Assembly (NCBI GenBank): GCA_022496805.1
Contig: CM040106.1
Location: 3,100,001-3,164,000, forward strand
Direction of reading: 5' to 3'
Origin: Pohlia nutans
Lineage: Eukaryota; Streptophyta; Bryopsida; Bryales; Mniaceae
DNA length: 64,000 nt
Shown here: piece by piece, positions 22,447 to 31,379 of the stretch
How the letters are laid out: the number at the start of each line of letters is the position of its first letter
Position numbering within the stretch: position 1 is the stretch's first letter
Position numbers and translations under genes: made by a program
Notes under the pieces: generated by a model
Told to the model about the DNA's origin: nothing
What the model saw: only the letters and a program-made list of their open reading frames with translations
The model's database searches: none

Positions 22447-22926
22447 AAGAGGGAGGTTAGTGGTGAAAACCACTACTAGCCACTCTTTTCAAACAACTAG
22501 CTCAACTTGTCTCAGGGGATAGGAAGGGCCGGTTGGTTGGTACAACTTTGCGATGACAACTCACTAGCAGCACCAAACCATGTGTACCACACCACTGCTC
22601 AACGAGCCCTATTGGTTTCGAACCCGGACCACATAAATGTGATACAACGCCCTTCCCCAACCAACCAAAGAACTCATGACTTGGCGATAAAACTTAACAC
22701 TAGGCATACCTTTATACAAACCAGCACTCATCCAAACAGTACTTCGCTTTTTGCCTCTGTTATCGTTACTGTTACTTTGTTTTGGTTACTATAGTGTCCA
22801 TCCTCGAAAGAGGAGAGTAGTATTGTTCTAATGTCCCTTTGTCATGTGGGCAACGGGTCATTGACATTACAAACGGACACTTTATTCACGCCGGCCCTTT
22901 CTTTGGGTCGGTGTTTCTATCTATCT
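22447..22926 (+). other. LINE B 3' UTR (first copy)
   Basis: About 480 bases from the ORF2 stop to a CTATCTATCT tail at about 22926. It matches the 3' end of copy A on the minus strand (about 3736-4240) and the shorter copy at 24195-24384. Conserved words include GTTACTATAGTGTCCAT, AGAGTAGTATTGT and ACGGACACTTTATTCA. A tRNA-like promoter is present on the opposite strand within it. Confidence 0.75.
22550..22700 (-). promoter_or_regulatory. Antisense tRNA-like (Pol III A/B box) sequence in the LINE 3' UTR
   Basis: On the minus strand, TTTGGTTGGTTGGGGAAGGG (A-box-like, near 22670) is followed about 35 bases later by GGGTTCGAAACC (B box, near 22620). The spacing and B box fit tRNA-derived promoters as found in SINE heads. 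The same arrangement lies in copy A (4000-4060, read on plus). It may be a captured SINE or a chance match; no cloverleaf can be folded convincingly by eye. Confidence 0.35.
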
Positions 22927-24194
22927 ATCTTCTACAAAAAGTATACATATTTAAAATTTGTTCATATTGCATTGTATTCACATTTATGATTATTCTAGTT
23001 TGAATTGAAAACTTGAAATAAAACAAACTATTTTTGAGTTATATACACTATGAGAAGAGAAAAATGAAATTAGAAGGTAACATGCAATTCTCTATTTCTG
23101 CACTTGGCCAAGTGCAATCATTTTGGGACCTAATTCTGCTGAAAAAAAGAAAATTTATCAAAAATAAAGACAAAGAAGACATTGATTTCTTTTTTTGTTA
23201 AAACTTATAGTATATTGCAATAAAAAACTAATATTTCAAATTTTTCAAAACCAAAATTTGAACTTCATTTATTTTTAAAATTGTAAGCTTAACTATTTAA
23301 AAACTATTACAAATTATCAATAGATAAACCCCTAAACGTACTAACCCTTTGAATACGAGTAGATGCTAGCCTTAAAAATAAATAATAACATGGCTCAGAT
23401 GTACATGAGGTGTACATGAGAGGACCATTGGAAGCATAAAATCTACCCAACATATTTGACATACTTGTAGTTGAAGGCCTCTTCAATAATATGAACAACT
23501 CCCTATTACAAGAGATTTATTGCAATTAGTAGATAATTTAATAGGACTACAAAGGTGGAGCGGATGAAAGTCATCCGAGATTGTATGAGAAAGTTGCAAT
23601 GATTTGAATCTGTTTGTTATCTAGTTTTTGGACGATGGGACGTTTAGAGATTAAAACACTATAATAACCCTGCCAAGGTGTATAGAAGAAGACATGAATT
23701 TGTTTCCTTATTTCCTTTTTATAATTTCTTTTTTGTGTATTAAAAGCCCATAAGGGTGTGTAGTTCCTTCCTACATCTTTTAAAAGAACATTGAAATGCC
23801 ATGTATCTTTAGTCCTTCCGCCACACCATATTTTTATTTTTATTTTTTTATTATTATTTTTTAAGGTATATGTACTCCGTCACCCTAGTGTGTACCCTCA
23901 GCCCATCCGCCACGCAAAAAAAAAAAAATGTTTTTTGGGACGTGGCGAATGGGCTAAGGGTTCGGGGCAATGCATCCTCTATCCTACATCCCTCAAGAGA
24001 ACATCAATATGTTCTTCCGTACCCTCTCACGGTCGCCTCGAGAATATATTAGGCAGCCTTGGGAGGATAGAAGAATATATAAATGTTCTCTTGAAGAGTC
24101 ACTTAATGTGAGGACAAAAGAGGATCCGCACGTGCCAACCCTAGGTCACGGAAAACGCGGAATTTTTTAATTTAATCTCTTTTTTTAACCACCA
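22927..24194. other. Extra 1.27 kb between two LINE 3' UTR copies
   Basis: Not part of the LINE as judged by copy A. No gene recognised. It holds an imperfect hairpin near 23898-23957 (GCCCATCCGCCACG ... CGTGGCGAATGGGC). It is bounded on the left by the first 3' UTR's tail and on the right by a second, partial 3' UTR. The position inside the outer duplication suggests it travelled with B (3' transduction). Confidence 0.45.
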
Positions 24195-24384
24195 ATACTT
24201 CGCTTCTCTCCTCTTTTACCGTTATTGTTACTTTGTTTTGGTTACTATAGTGTCCATCCTCGAAAGAGGAGAGTAGTATTGTTCCAATGTTCCTTTGTCC
24301 GGTGGACATCGGGTCATTGGCATTACGAACGGACACTTTATTCATGCCGGCCCTTTCTTTGGGTCGGTGTTTCTATCTATCTAT
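24195..24384 (+). other. LINE 3' UTR (second, partial copy) with tail
   Basis: About 190 bases matching the last part of the 22447-22926 3' UTR (for example GAGAGTAGTATTGTTCCAAT, ACGGACACTTTATTCATGCC) and ending in TTTCTATCTATCTAT, directly followed by the right duplication GATCTAATGA. This copy, not the first, is the true 3' end of the insertion. Confidence 0.8.
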
Positions 24385-24394
24385 GATCTAATGA
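24385..24394. repeat. Right target-site duplication of LINE copy B
   Basis: GATCTAATGA, identical to 8441-8450, immediately after the CTATCTATCTAT tail. LINE A coding sequence resumes at 24395. Confidence 0.9.
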
Positions 24395-25400
24395 ATCAAA
24401 TGCGTTTTTGAAATCTATGTAGAGTAGATATATGTCTTGATTTGTAAATTTTGTGTCTTCTGATGCTGCAATAAGGAGTTGGAGTTGTCTCGTTGTACTT
24501 CTTTCTGCTCTGAATCCTTCTTGGCTGTCGTGTAATATTTGGTATTTTTCACTGTATGTTGATAGAATATATGTTAGTGTATGGGTAAAAAAAATTTATA
24601 TTGTGTTTGCAAGTGCAATTGGTCTGTGGTTTGGCAGTTGTGATGGATCTCCTTTCTTGTAAAGTAGTATGGTTAGGCTTATTTTCCATGAGGCTGGGAT
24701 TTGCTTTTGTTTGTAGCAGTGTATGAAGGATAGGAATAGTAGTTTTGAAAGTTTTCGGGCATATTCTTTAGTATTGAGTTGGGGATTTTATCTTGACCTA
24801 GAATTTTGTTGTTAGATGAGTGCTTGAGACACATGTCATATGTTTCTTCATCTAAGTGTTTATAAAATGGGATTTGTGGGTTATTTCTTTTTCCTATCAC
24901 AAATCCATTAAGGTCGTGCCATGGATATTGTCTAACTTTGCAAATCCATTGTGGTGGGTGTTCAGGTTGGTACACTAATTAGGTATCATAATGTTAGATA
25001 CACTAATTTACATAAACATGTTGTAAGTTTTTACTGTTGACCAATTTTTTTACCCTCTATATTGGTCAAGATGGGGATCTTTCAATAGTATTGGAATTAA
25101 TGTCTTTGGTAATTTTTTTTGTCGAGTTAAAATCTGTAATATTTTCAAATCTTATAATTATCTAACACTAATCTACCTATTTAGTGTAGTAGCATGTTGG
25201 TACTGTAGGCCTGTTGTTAATTGATTGTTGTATGTGGATTTCTTTTGCTATGCCTTCTGGACTGGATAGTATATTATTGTTTCTATCCATAATGTAGTCT
25301 ACTAGAGGCGTGTCTTGGTTTTGAAGACTTTTTTGTTTACTTTTTTAGGACTTTTTCATATAGTTGTCTGTATTTTGATATTGTCTTTTTAATACGGTTT
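24395..25400 (-). pseudogene. LINE A ORF2: reverse transcriptase N-terminal half
   Basis: From 24395 upward on the minus strand: LLYIDFKNAF then the break at FDSLDH (motif A, joined to 8450), EGFRAERSTTRQLQLL (motif 3), ALANTI and ITTAKPQTNC-type sequence near motif 1, and NKILGQDKIPNSILKNMPE. Frame 24975-24679 is open. It matches copy B 17500-18160. The MITE at 24973-25186 splits the stretch before CYYQPEHP. Confidence 0.75.
24973..25186. mobile_element. MITE with TA duplication in LINE A
   Basis: Begins CACTAATTAGGTATCATAAT and ends with the reverse complement of CACTAAATAGGTAGATTAGT; TA flanks it (24971-24972, 25187-25188). Copy B is uninterrupted at this point (GGTTGGTAGTAACATG), which gives the exact empty site and shows the duplication is TA. 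TA duplication points to Tc1/mariner-type mobilisation in spite of the CACTA start. Confidence 0.75.
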
Positions 25401-26860
25401 TGAGTATATTTTGTGGTGATTTTACGTGCTTGTATTTTTGCTGTCTTTGCTATTTCTACTAGTCATTGGATCCATTCTTGTTGATTTTGTTCTTGAGTTG
25501 GAAATGGTGAAATGTTGACATTAGTATGAGTTTTTAATTCTTCAATTATTGGATGTGTTTGCCAGTTTTGTATGTTTTTTGTTATGTATATTGCTTTTCT
25601 AATTAGGTGATAGGTAGATAGGTGATTTTTCCATGTTTTTTGTAGTTTTCTTGGTAGGAAGCCTCCTTGTTGGGAAGTGCGATTTGTTAATGTTGGAAGT
25701 GGTAGTGCACTGCAAGTTTCTTGTATTCTATCCGATATTTTTGTATTATGTGATCTAGCTTTGTACAGGTTGTTTGCTACTGGTTGTTTGTTAGTTGGTC
25801 ATTTAATAGTGTTGTGGTGAATTCATTTATTTGCAGTGCATTTTCTTCACAAAATTCTATTTTGAATTTTTCTATATTTTCTTGTAGTAAAGGGTTTAGA
25901 ATTCTCATTGTTTTATTTGTTATTGGTATGGGTCTTGCTAGTAAGGTGTTTGGTGGTATGTATAGTTACTGGCCAGTGGTCTGAATCAAGGTTGTAATCA
26001 TTATCTGTAGTTGATGTGTATAAAGTATTATCTGGTGTTTTGATGTAGTATCTATCAATTAGGCTAGTTTGGTTATAGTTTTGTCGCCCTTGTCTGATGA
26101 ATGAGCAATTTGTTGGGATGTATTCTAATTGGAGATTATTTGTAAATGTTTTCCATTCTATGTCTTTTGTTTGTGGTGGGGTTGTGTCGGTTTCTTATTT
26201 TCGTCTTATAAGTGCTATATCTCTATTAAAGTCACCGCATAATGTGATATTTGGGTGTGCATTGATTTGTTGTATTATGTTTGATGGATCATTGGTATAT
26301 ATTGTATGTCATCTACATGTGACGGCATGTACATGTTGATAATTAACTAAGTTTGTAGTGGTTTATTATGAATTTTTATTATTTGTAGAGAGATTGATAT
26401 TTGTTTAGGAGTTGGGATTTAAATAGTTGATATTGCCGGGGTATGCATATTTTTGGTGTATTAGTGTGAGGAGACGTCCTCTTGCGGGTATGTATGGCAT
26501 TCTCTGTTGCATGCATCTGGTTAAGGCATGTGTGTTATTAAAAATTAATTTGTATGTTGGGAATAGGTTTTGTAAATATTTGGTGGATTTTGTAGCGGTT
26601 AATTTAGTTTCTTGTATTGTGATGATAGTCAGTTGATCAAGTGTGTTGGAAATTAGTTCATGTAAGTTTGGAAGGGCCGTATTTAGTGATGAGGCATTCC
26701 ATGTAATAAATCTCGTATTATGGTTTGTTGTATATATTTCTTGTGGTTGTATTGTGGGTATGTTTGGAAGTACTGGGGATGAGTATATTCATGTAATGGT
26801 TCATGTATTTTTAAGATTTCTTCTAACAAGTTGATAGAAAAGAATGGGAATTCATCAATC
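25400..26860 (-). pseudogene. LINE A ORF2: APE-type endonuclease and linker
   Basis: Read from 26720 downward: TRFITWNASSLN (the Trp and Asn motif kept, unlike B), TIITIQETKLTATKS (catalytic Glu), ARGRLLTLIHQKYAY, then ILGDFN-type sequence near 26230, and SDHWPV-type sequence near 25975. Several frame changes lie between (for example around 26340-26420 and 25985). Copy B supplies the homologous order. In combination with the C-terminal RLE this element encoded two nuclease types. Confidence 0.72.
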
Positions 26861-27124
26861 ATGGTTAAGAGAGTTATTGACCCATTGTGTTGATGAATAA
26901 AAGTATAAATTTCTTTGTGAATGGTGTTCGGTGGATTTATTAAGTTTTATTACTATTTGTGAATTGAGTGTACGGATGTGTAATTGAGATATGTCTTTCA
27001 GGTGGGTTTTGTAGTATGGACATTTTTTCTAGTAGTAATGTTGTCCAATTAGGGTTTGGAATTACGAGTTGGTCACATGTTTCTTTTGATGGACTGATTG
27101 TGATGATGAGTGCATATAGTATTC

Positions 27125-27460
27125 TTAGTGAAAGATGATGTTGATTGTGGTAAATATATTTTGATATGTGTGAATAGTCATTACTAGCTTCCGCAGATTT
27201 GGATGTGTTAAATTTAGAGTGGGTGAAAATTGTTTTGTTAAGTGTTGGTATTCTGGTTGTAATTTAATCGTGCTTGGTATAAAGTATGTTTTGGATGTTC
27301 TTTTATGTGTAGGTGGATGTGTTTTTAGTAGGTCGGGCATGGGCCCGGGGTTGGTATCGATGTCCCCGCATAATAGTAATATTTGGTGTAAAAAATTTCT
27401 TTTTAGAAGAGATTTTTGTGCTATTTTTCTTTTTTCTTTTTTGTTTGTTTATTTTGGACG
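27125..27460 (-). pseudogene. LINE A ORF2 N-terminus with intact 2A-like core
   Basis: In the frame homologous to copy B the sequence reads FLHQILLLCGDIDTNPGP followed by MPDLLKTHPPTH. The NPGP codons are 27341-27352; the expected skip site is between Gly and Pro (27344/27343). It fits D-(V/I)-(E)-x-N-P-G-P except for Asp in place of Glu. The start codon present in B is ATA here (ATA GCA in place of ATG GCC), so this copy cannot start at that site. The 2A-like unit sits about 30 residues from the start and about 150 before the APE domain. Confidence 0.78.
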
Positions 27461-28410
27461 AGACCGGTAGGCCGAGTCCATTGTTGATGCTCATGTCTAT
27501 CTATATTGTTTTTGAAAAAAGTTTTATGCTCTAAGTTTTTTAGGGTGTTCTGTTTAATTTTCTTTTGAAGAGTTGTTGTAGATTATATTGGTTTTATGTA
27601 GTATATTGTTTATTTTGTGGGTTTATTTTATGTGTTTTAGACTGGTTTTAGTGTTCTTTTGTATAGGTATAATTAGTTGTGTCAAGCTTTTTGATGCATG
27701 TTTTGATGTACATTCTTTTGTTGATGTTTTTGGTGTGTGGGTTTGAATTTTGGAATTGATTTTTGAGGTTTTATTTATGTGATTTTTTGGTGTGTTATCT
27801 TTATGTGTTTTTGTGTGTAGAGCTTCATATGTGGTATTTGAGAGTAATTTGTTGTGTTTTTTGGTTGTAATGTTGTTTCTTTTGGTATTTAGTTTTGTTT
27901 TGTTGTTTTTCTTTTTCTTTTTGTAAAATTTTGTGTATATATTAGAGTATTTGTAGTATGTTCTTTGTTTGTTGTAGAGAAGTATTTGTATTTTGGTATT
28001 GTATGAGTTTTTTGGTATAAGTATATTGTTGTATTTGTATTTTGCACAAGTCTGTATTTTGTATTTGGTATTGGTATATACCATTTTATTGTATTTTTTG
28101 GGTATAATAATACAATATAGTATTTGTATATAGATACTCTATTCGTGAAAGTATTTTTTGGTATTTTTTTGATATACAATATACCATACTCTATGTTCCA
28201 GCGTATATATACGTGTATGTATTCTAAAATATATACTACTTGTATACTATACATGTACCTAATACAGTACATGTAACTAGTATCTAATAAAATATTGGTA
28301 TAGTATAAGTAAAATATGTATACTATGTATTGTATCTTGTAGTCTTTGATCAATCTACGTTTTTTTGGTATTCTAAAGTAGGTCTTGAAGTCTTACTGCT
28401 GATTTTTTAG
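27461..28410 (-). other. LINE A inter-ORF spacer
   Basis: Homologous in position and composition to 12507-13218: on the minus strand it is A/C/T-rich and poor in G, with words such as AATACCAAATACAAAATACA and a single ATGGACTCGGCCTACCGGTC at the ORF2 side. Long frames here (for example 28084-27623) are low complexity (Asn, Lys, Thr, Tyr) and are not considered genes. Confidence 0.6.
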
Positions 28411-29860
28411 ATACCTATGACTGCTAGCATGAGTATCTCATGGATGTTGTCAATCTTTTCTTGTAGTTCATCATATTTAGCGTTGTTGATGAATCTTTCT
28501 TCATACATCTTCTACTCCATTGTCTTCTCAATTTCTTCTTTTATTTACTTGTTTTCTTCTCTCATTGTCTTGTTGCTCTCCTCCATAATTGTTAACAAAT
28601 TCTCCTTCGTGATAGTGGGTGTTGTTGTCACCAATGTGGCTACGGTGTTGACTAGTGCCGCTTTTATGTCATTGAAGCCCCATTTCTGTCTACTTGCTCC
28701 TTGGAAGGTGAGTCTAATCCATCTAATTTTTTACTATGTGGTGCAAAATCCACATAGTGTCTTCCAATCACATGAGCTTTTTTGACAAATGATGTATACA
28801 CAATGGGATTTGTGCATTGCACTCCCATTGTGACTAGTTTCTACTTTCCTATGGACCCATATGGAAGCCACATTCTTGTTTACCATGATTTTGATAATGG
28901 CTTCTATGGTATCAACCACCGACATTAAAATGGGTAAGTGAGAGAGTGTAAAAAATAAAGCATCCTTTTTAGCCTTAGCCTCGGGTGTAATACAAGGTGT
29001 TTGGCTAAATTTCTTTTGAGGCAAAATGATCTCTTCATTAGCCTCTACGTGGTGAAGCTTAATCTTCTCCGCTTGCTTTGGAGTAGGCGCCATGATGAAG
29101 GCATGACTATCAATTGTGTTCTTTTGGACATCCACTATCTCAAAGTCTTGCTTCTTAAGAAAACTATTTCTTAAAACATCATAGAAGAGGGCACTAGTGG
29201 TCAAATCTACTAGGTTGTCACTTTTAATCTTCACGGAAAGGTTAGTGTTCCTAGCAACACTATGAAAACTCTTGTACACTTTACCCAAAAGTATTTTTGG
29301 GCAAGGTGTCTTTGAGTAACCATTAACTATATCCAACTCTAAGATAAAAGGGCACAACCCTTTGAGCATATTTATACCATCAATTTTAGGGTTTGGAAGG
29401 TGTAATTTGATTACACCGTTTGAAAGCCCACTTTAGCCACCCCTCTTGTTGCTAAAACAAAGCACCGCTATTGGATCAATAATGTTCGTGCCAAGAGGGA
29501 TGTATATGTCTATTAATCTTTTAGTGACCTTGGCTATATTGTCATCATGGAGGAAGGGGTTGTTAATATCTACTTTAAAGTGGATTTCAACTTGGAAATC
29601 AAGGGCTAATCCCATACTGGGATTAACGGGGATATCAAAAGGAATTTGGGTTAGATTATAGTGTTGTTCCAAAATCCCATCTTCTCTATCTATAGGGTAG
29701 AGGATGTGGGGTGTTTGTGGGAATGCTACTATAGCATGGCGTGCTTCTTTGGCATTTACTGGAAGCATACCTCTAGTGGTCATGTCTTCTAAGGACTCAT
29801 CCATAAAAATGGCATCATCTCCATTTTCATGGCCTACCAACTCCATGAATTCAAAGTCTA
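28411..29860 (-). pseudogene. LINE A ORF1, conserved domain and coiled coil
   Basis: Frames 29846-29433 and 29369-28734, with a frame change between. Sequence: HENGDDAIFMDESLEDM, EDGILEQHYNLTQIPFDIPV, LLKGLCPFILELD, LSVKIKSDNLVDLTTSALFY, ILMSVVDTIEAIIKIMVNKN and SIWVHRKVETSHNGSA. It matches copy B 10950-12050 nearly throughout. The segment NTIDSHAFIMAPTPKQAEKI (helix after strand) suggests an RRM-like fold. The coiled-coil end (28420-28660) carries several stops. The link to 29877-30134 is a single TGA where B has CGA (Arg). Confidence 0.62.
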
Positions 29861-29876
29861 ACCAAAAATTAGGCTT

Positions 29877-30800
29877 TCACGGCTCAATAATAACCTTAAC
29901 CGGGCTACTGTTAGTTATGTCATTCATGTTCTTATCTTTAGCCATTTCTTCCATATTATGCCCAAGATAGGTTGAGGGAAGGATAGGAGGGATGGGAGGA
30001 ATGGAGACGGTGCTATTGGCATGTATAGGAGTACTTTTGGTTTTTCTATTTTCGTTGTCCCCCATTGCGCTCCTTTGTTGGCCTACTTCTTCTCCAATAT
30101 GCGCTTTAGACTTGTTGTCATAGAGGAGTCCCACTCCTTATCCATGTTGACTGCTCCATCCTCATTGATCCTAGCCCCGCTCGTTGAAGCCATTGCAAGG
30201 AGACTTGGGCTTCTACTGTTGTAGTTGGCCGTTCTTCCTTTCCCTGCTTCTATAAAGTGTTGGTCCTTCCCGTACTCTCTACACTTCACCTCTTCTCTAT
30301 AGCATGCTTCACTCTCGCAGCTCGCGAGTCTGCTGTTGCTTCCTCTTTTGCCACTCTGTGCTCCTTCGGTGTTGTAGTTGTTCACCTCAAACCATCTAGC
30401 CTTGTTTTCACTGCCGCAGCTCCCAACCTTGTCTCCTTCGCAGCCTCGCTTCCTTCTGCAATGCTCGGTCTTGTTTCTCTCGCAATCTTTGTAGCTCCTG
30501 CCATTGCTATTTACATTGTCGGCTCCGCCCTTGTCCACGCCTCAACTGCCGTCTTTTTTGCTGTCTTGGTCTTGACCGCCGGCTCATTGGAATTTTCTTG
30601 TGCAGTTGTTGACGTCTCTGCTATGGCCACTCTGCCCGTTGCCTTGTCTCCACATGCACTTTCTTGTGTTGCCGCGGCCGTTCTGGTAAGTGCTTTTCCA
30701 TTCTTTGTTGTAGTTGATTGGTTGCCCTTTTTCGTATTGCCCTTCGCTGTAATGCACTTCTTCTTGTCTTTTGACGCCTTGTTGCCCTTTGCAATCGCAT
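29877..30800 (-). pseudogene. LINE A ORF1, basic low-complexity N-terminal region
   Basis: Frames 30897-30511, 30538-30083 and 30134-29877. The first is Lys/Thr-rich (NTKKGNQSTTTKNGKALTRT), the second has MDKEWDSSMTTSLKRILEKK, which aligns with SLKRLLAARDA of copy B (10140). This part is shorter than in B by about 550 bp. Bases above 30800 in the first frame belong to the inserted CACTA terminus, not to the LINE. Confidence 0.5.
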
Positions 30801-31055
30801 CACTAGTAGAAAACATGGTCGAAAAGTACCGCAGTCGTTTTCCTATTGCGGTACTTTTGACCACCTTTTTCGCGATTCGTTTGTTCCCTGTTGGCACCCG
30901 ATTTTGAGCAACAGTCGCTCGATTTTCCTATTGCATTGCTCTAAACTGATGTGTGGGTTTAGGGTGTGCCATGATTGTAAAACAAAATTGCAGCGACAAG
31001 CGGCTGCTGTTCTTTTCAGCTCGCGACCTGATCTGCTACCGCGTCGCAACTGCAG
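30801..31055 (+). mobile_element. CACTA transposon terminus (one end) in LINE A ORF1
   Basis: CACTAGTAGAAAACATGGTC starts at 30801, the typical terminal form of plant CACTA elements (CACTAGTAGAAAA). Inside, AAAGTACCGCAGTCG and TTGCGGTACTTTTGACC make a subterminal hairpin (30830-30860). CAT at 30798-30800 would be the 3-bp target copy. The matching end (TTTTCTACTAGTG followed by CAT) was not found downstream, so the element either extends beyond the window or has lost it. Confidence 0.65.
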
Positions 31056-31295
31056 ATTTTTTTTGTGAAATTGCGACTGCGATTTTAGGAATTTCAAGGC
31101 GTGTGACATACCGTTGGAAAGGTATTCAAAAGACCTTTCAAAGGGTATGTGACACGCCTAGAAATTCTTAAAATCGCAGTCGCAATTCCACAAACAAAAT
31201 CTGCAGTTGCGACGCGGCAGCAGATTTTGTTTGTGGAATTGCGACTCCGACTTTAAGAATTTCAAGGCGTGTCACATACCGTTTGAAAGCGATCG
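31056..31295. repeat. Palindromic subterminal repeat block
   Basis: A unit containing AATTGCGACTGCGATTTTAG, TTTCAAGGCGTGTGACATAC and CGTTGGAAAGG occurs at 31061-31122, in reverse orientation at 31132-31195, and again forward at about 31220-31290. The inverted pair forms a cruciform with arms of about 60 bp. Position just inside a CACTA end suggests transposase-binding subterminal repeats. Confidence 0.7.
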
Positions 31296-31379
31296 AGTAA
31301 CACTGCATTTTAAGTGACCTGCAAATTGGAGTGTCGCTCAAATTCAAGTGTTGCCTAGAAGAACTTGTCACGAGAATTA

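Larger units (their letters stand above)
8451..24384 (+). mobile_element. LINE copy B (dual-endonuclease type), inserted in copy A
   Basis: A plus-strand non-LTR retrotransposon flanked by the 10-bp duplication GATCTAATGA. The unit is 15,934 bp, of which 13435-15556 is a CACTA-type insertion and about 22930-24194 is extra sequence between two copies of the 3' UTR. The element proper is therefore roughly 12.5 kb, very long for a LINE. Parts in order: 5' leader, ORF1, G-poor spacer, ORF2 (2A-like, APE, RT, methyltransferase-like, RNase H, CCHC, RLE), 3' UTR ending in TTTCTATCTATCTAT. Many stops and frame changes make it inactive. The arrangement fits the Dualen/RandI clade. Confidence 0.87.
24395..30800 (-). 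mobile_element. LINE copy A, 5' part
   Basis: Continues copy A on the minus strand from reverse-transcriptase motif A upward: RT N-terminus (24395-25400), APE nuclease (about 25500-26830), 2A-like N-terminus (27125-27460), inter-ORF spacer (27461-28410) and ORF1 (28411-30800). It is cut at 30800 by a CACTA terminus, so the true 5' end is not in this stretch. A 214-bp MITE (24973-25186) interrupts the RT linker. Confidence 0.87.

Noticed and set aside
22550..22700. A genuine tRNA gene
   Set aside because: Only box-like elements are present; acceptor and anticodon arms do not pair. Kept only as a tRNA-like promoter observation.
27623..28353. Minus-strand frames of about 150 codons between the LINE ORFs
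   Set aside because: Low-complexity Asn/Lys/Thr/Tyr peptide from an ATACC-type repeat, with no counterpart as a protein in copy B.
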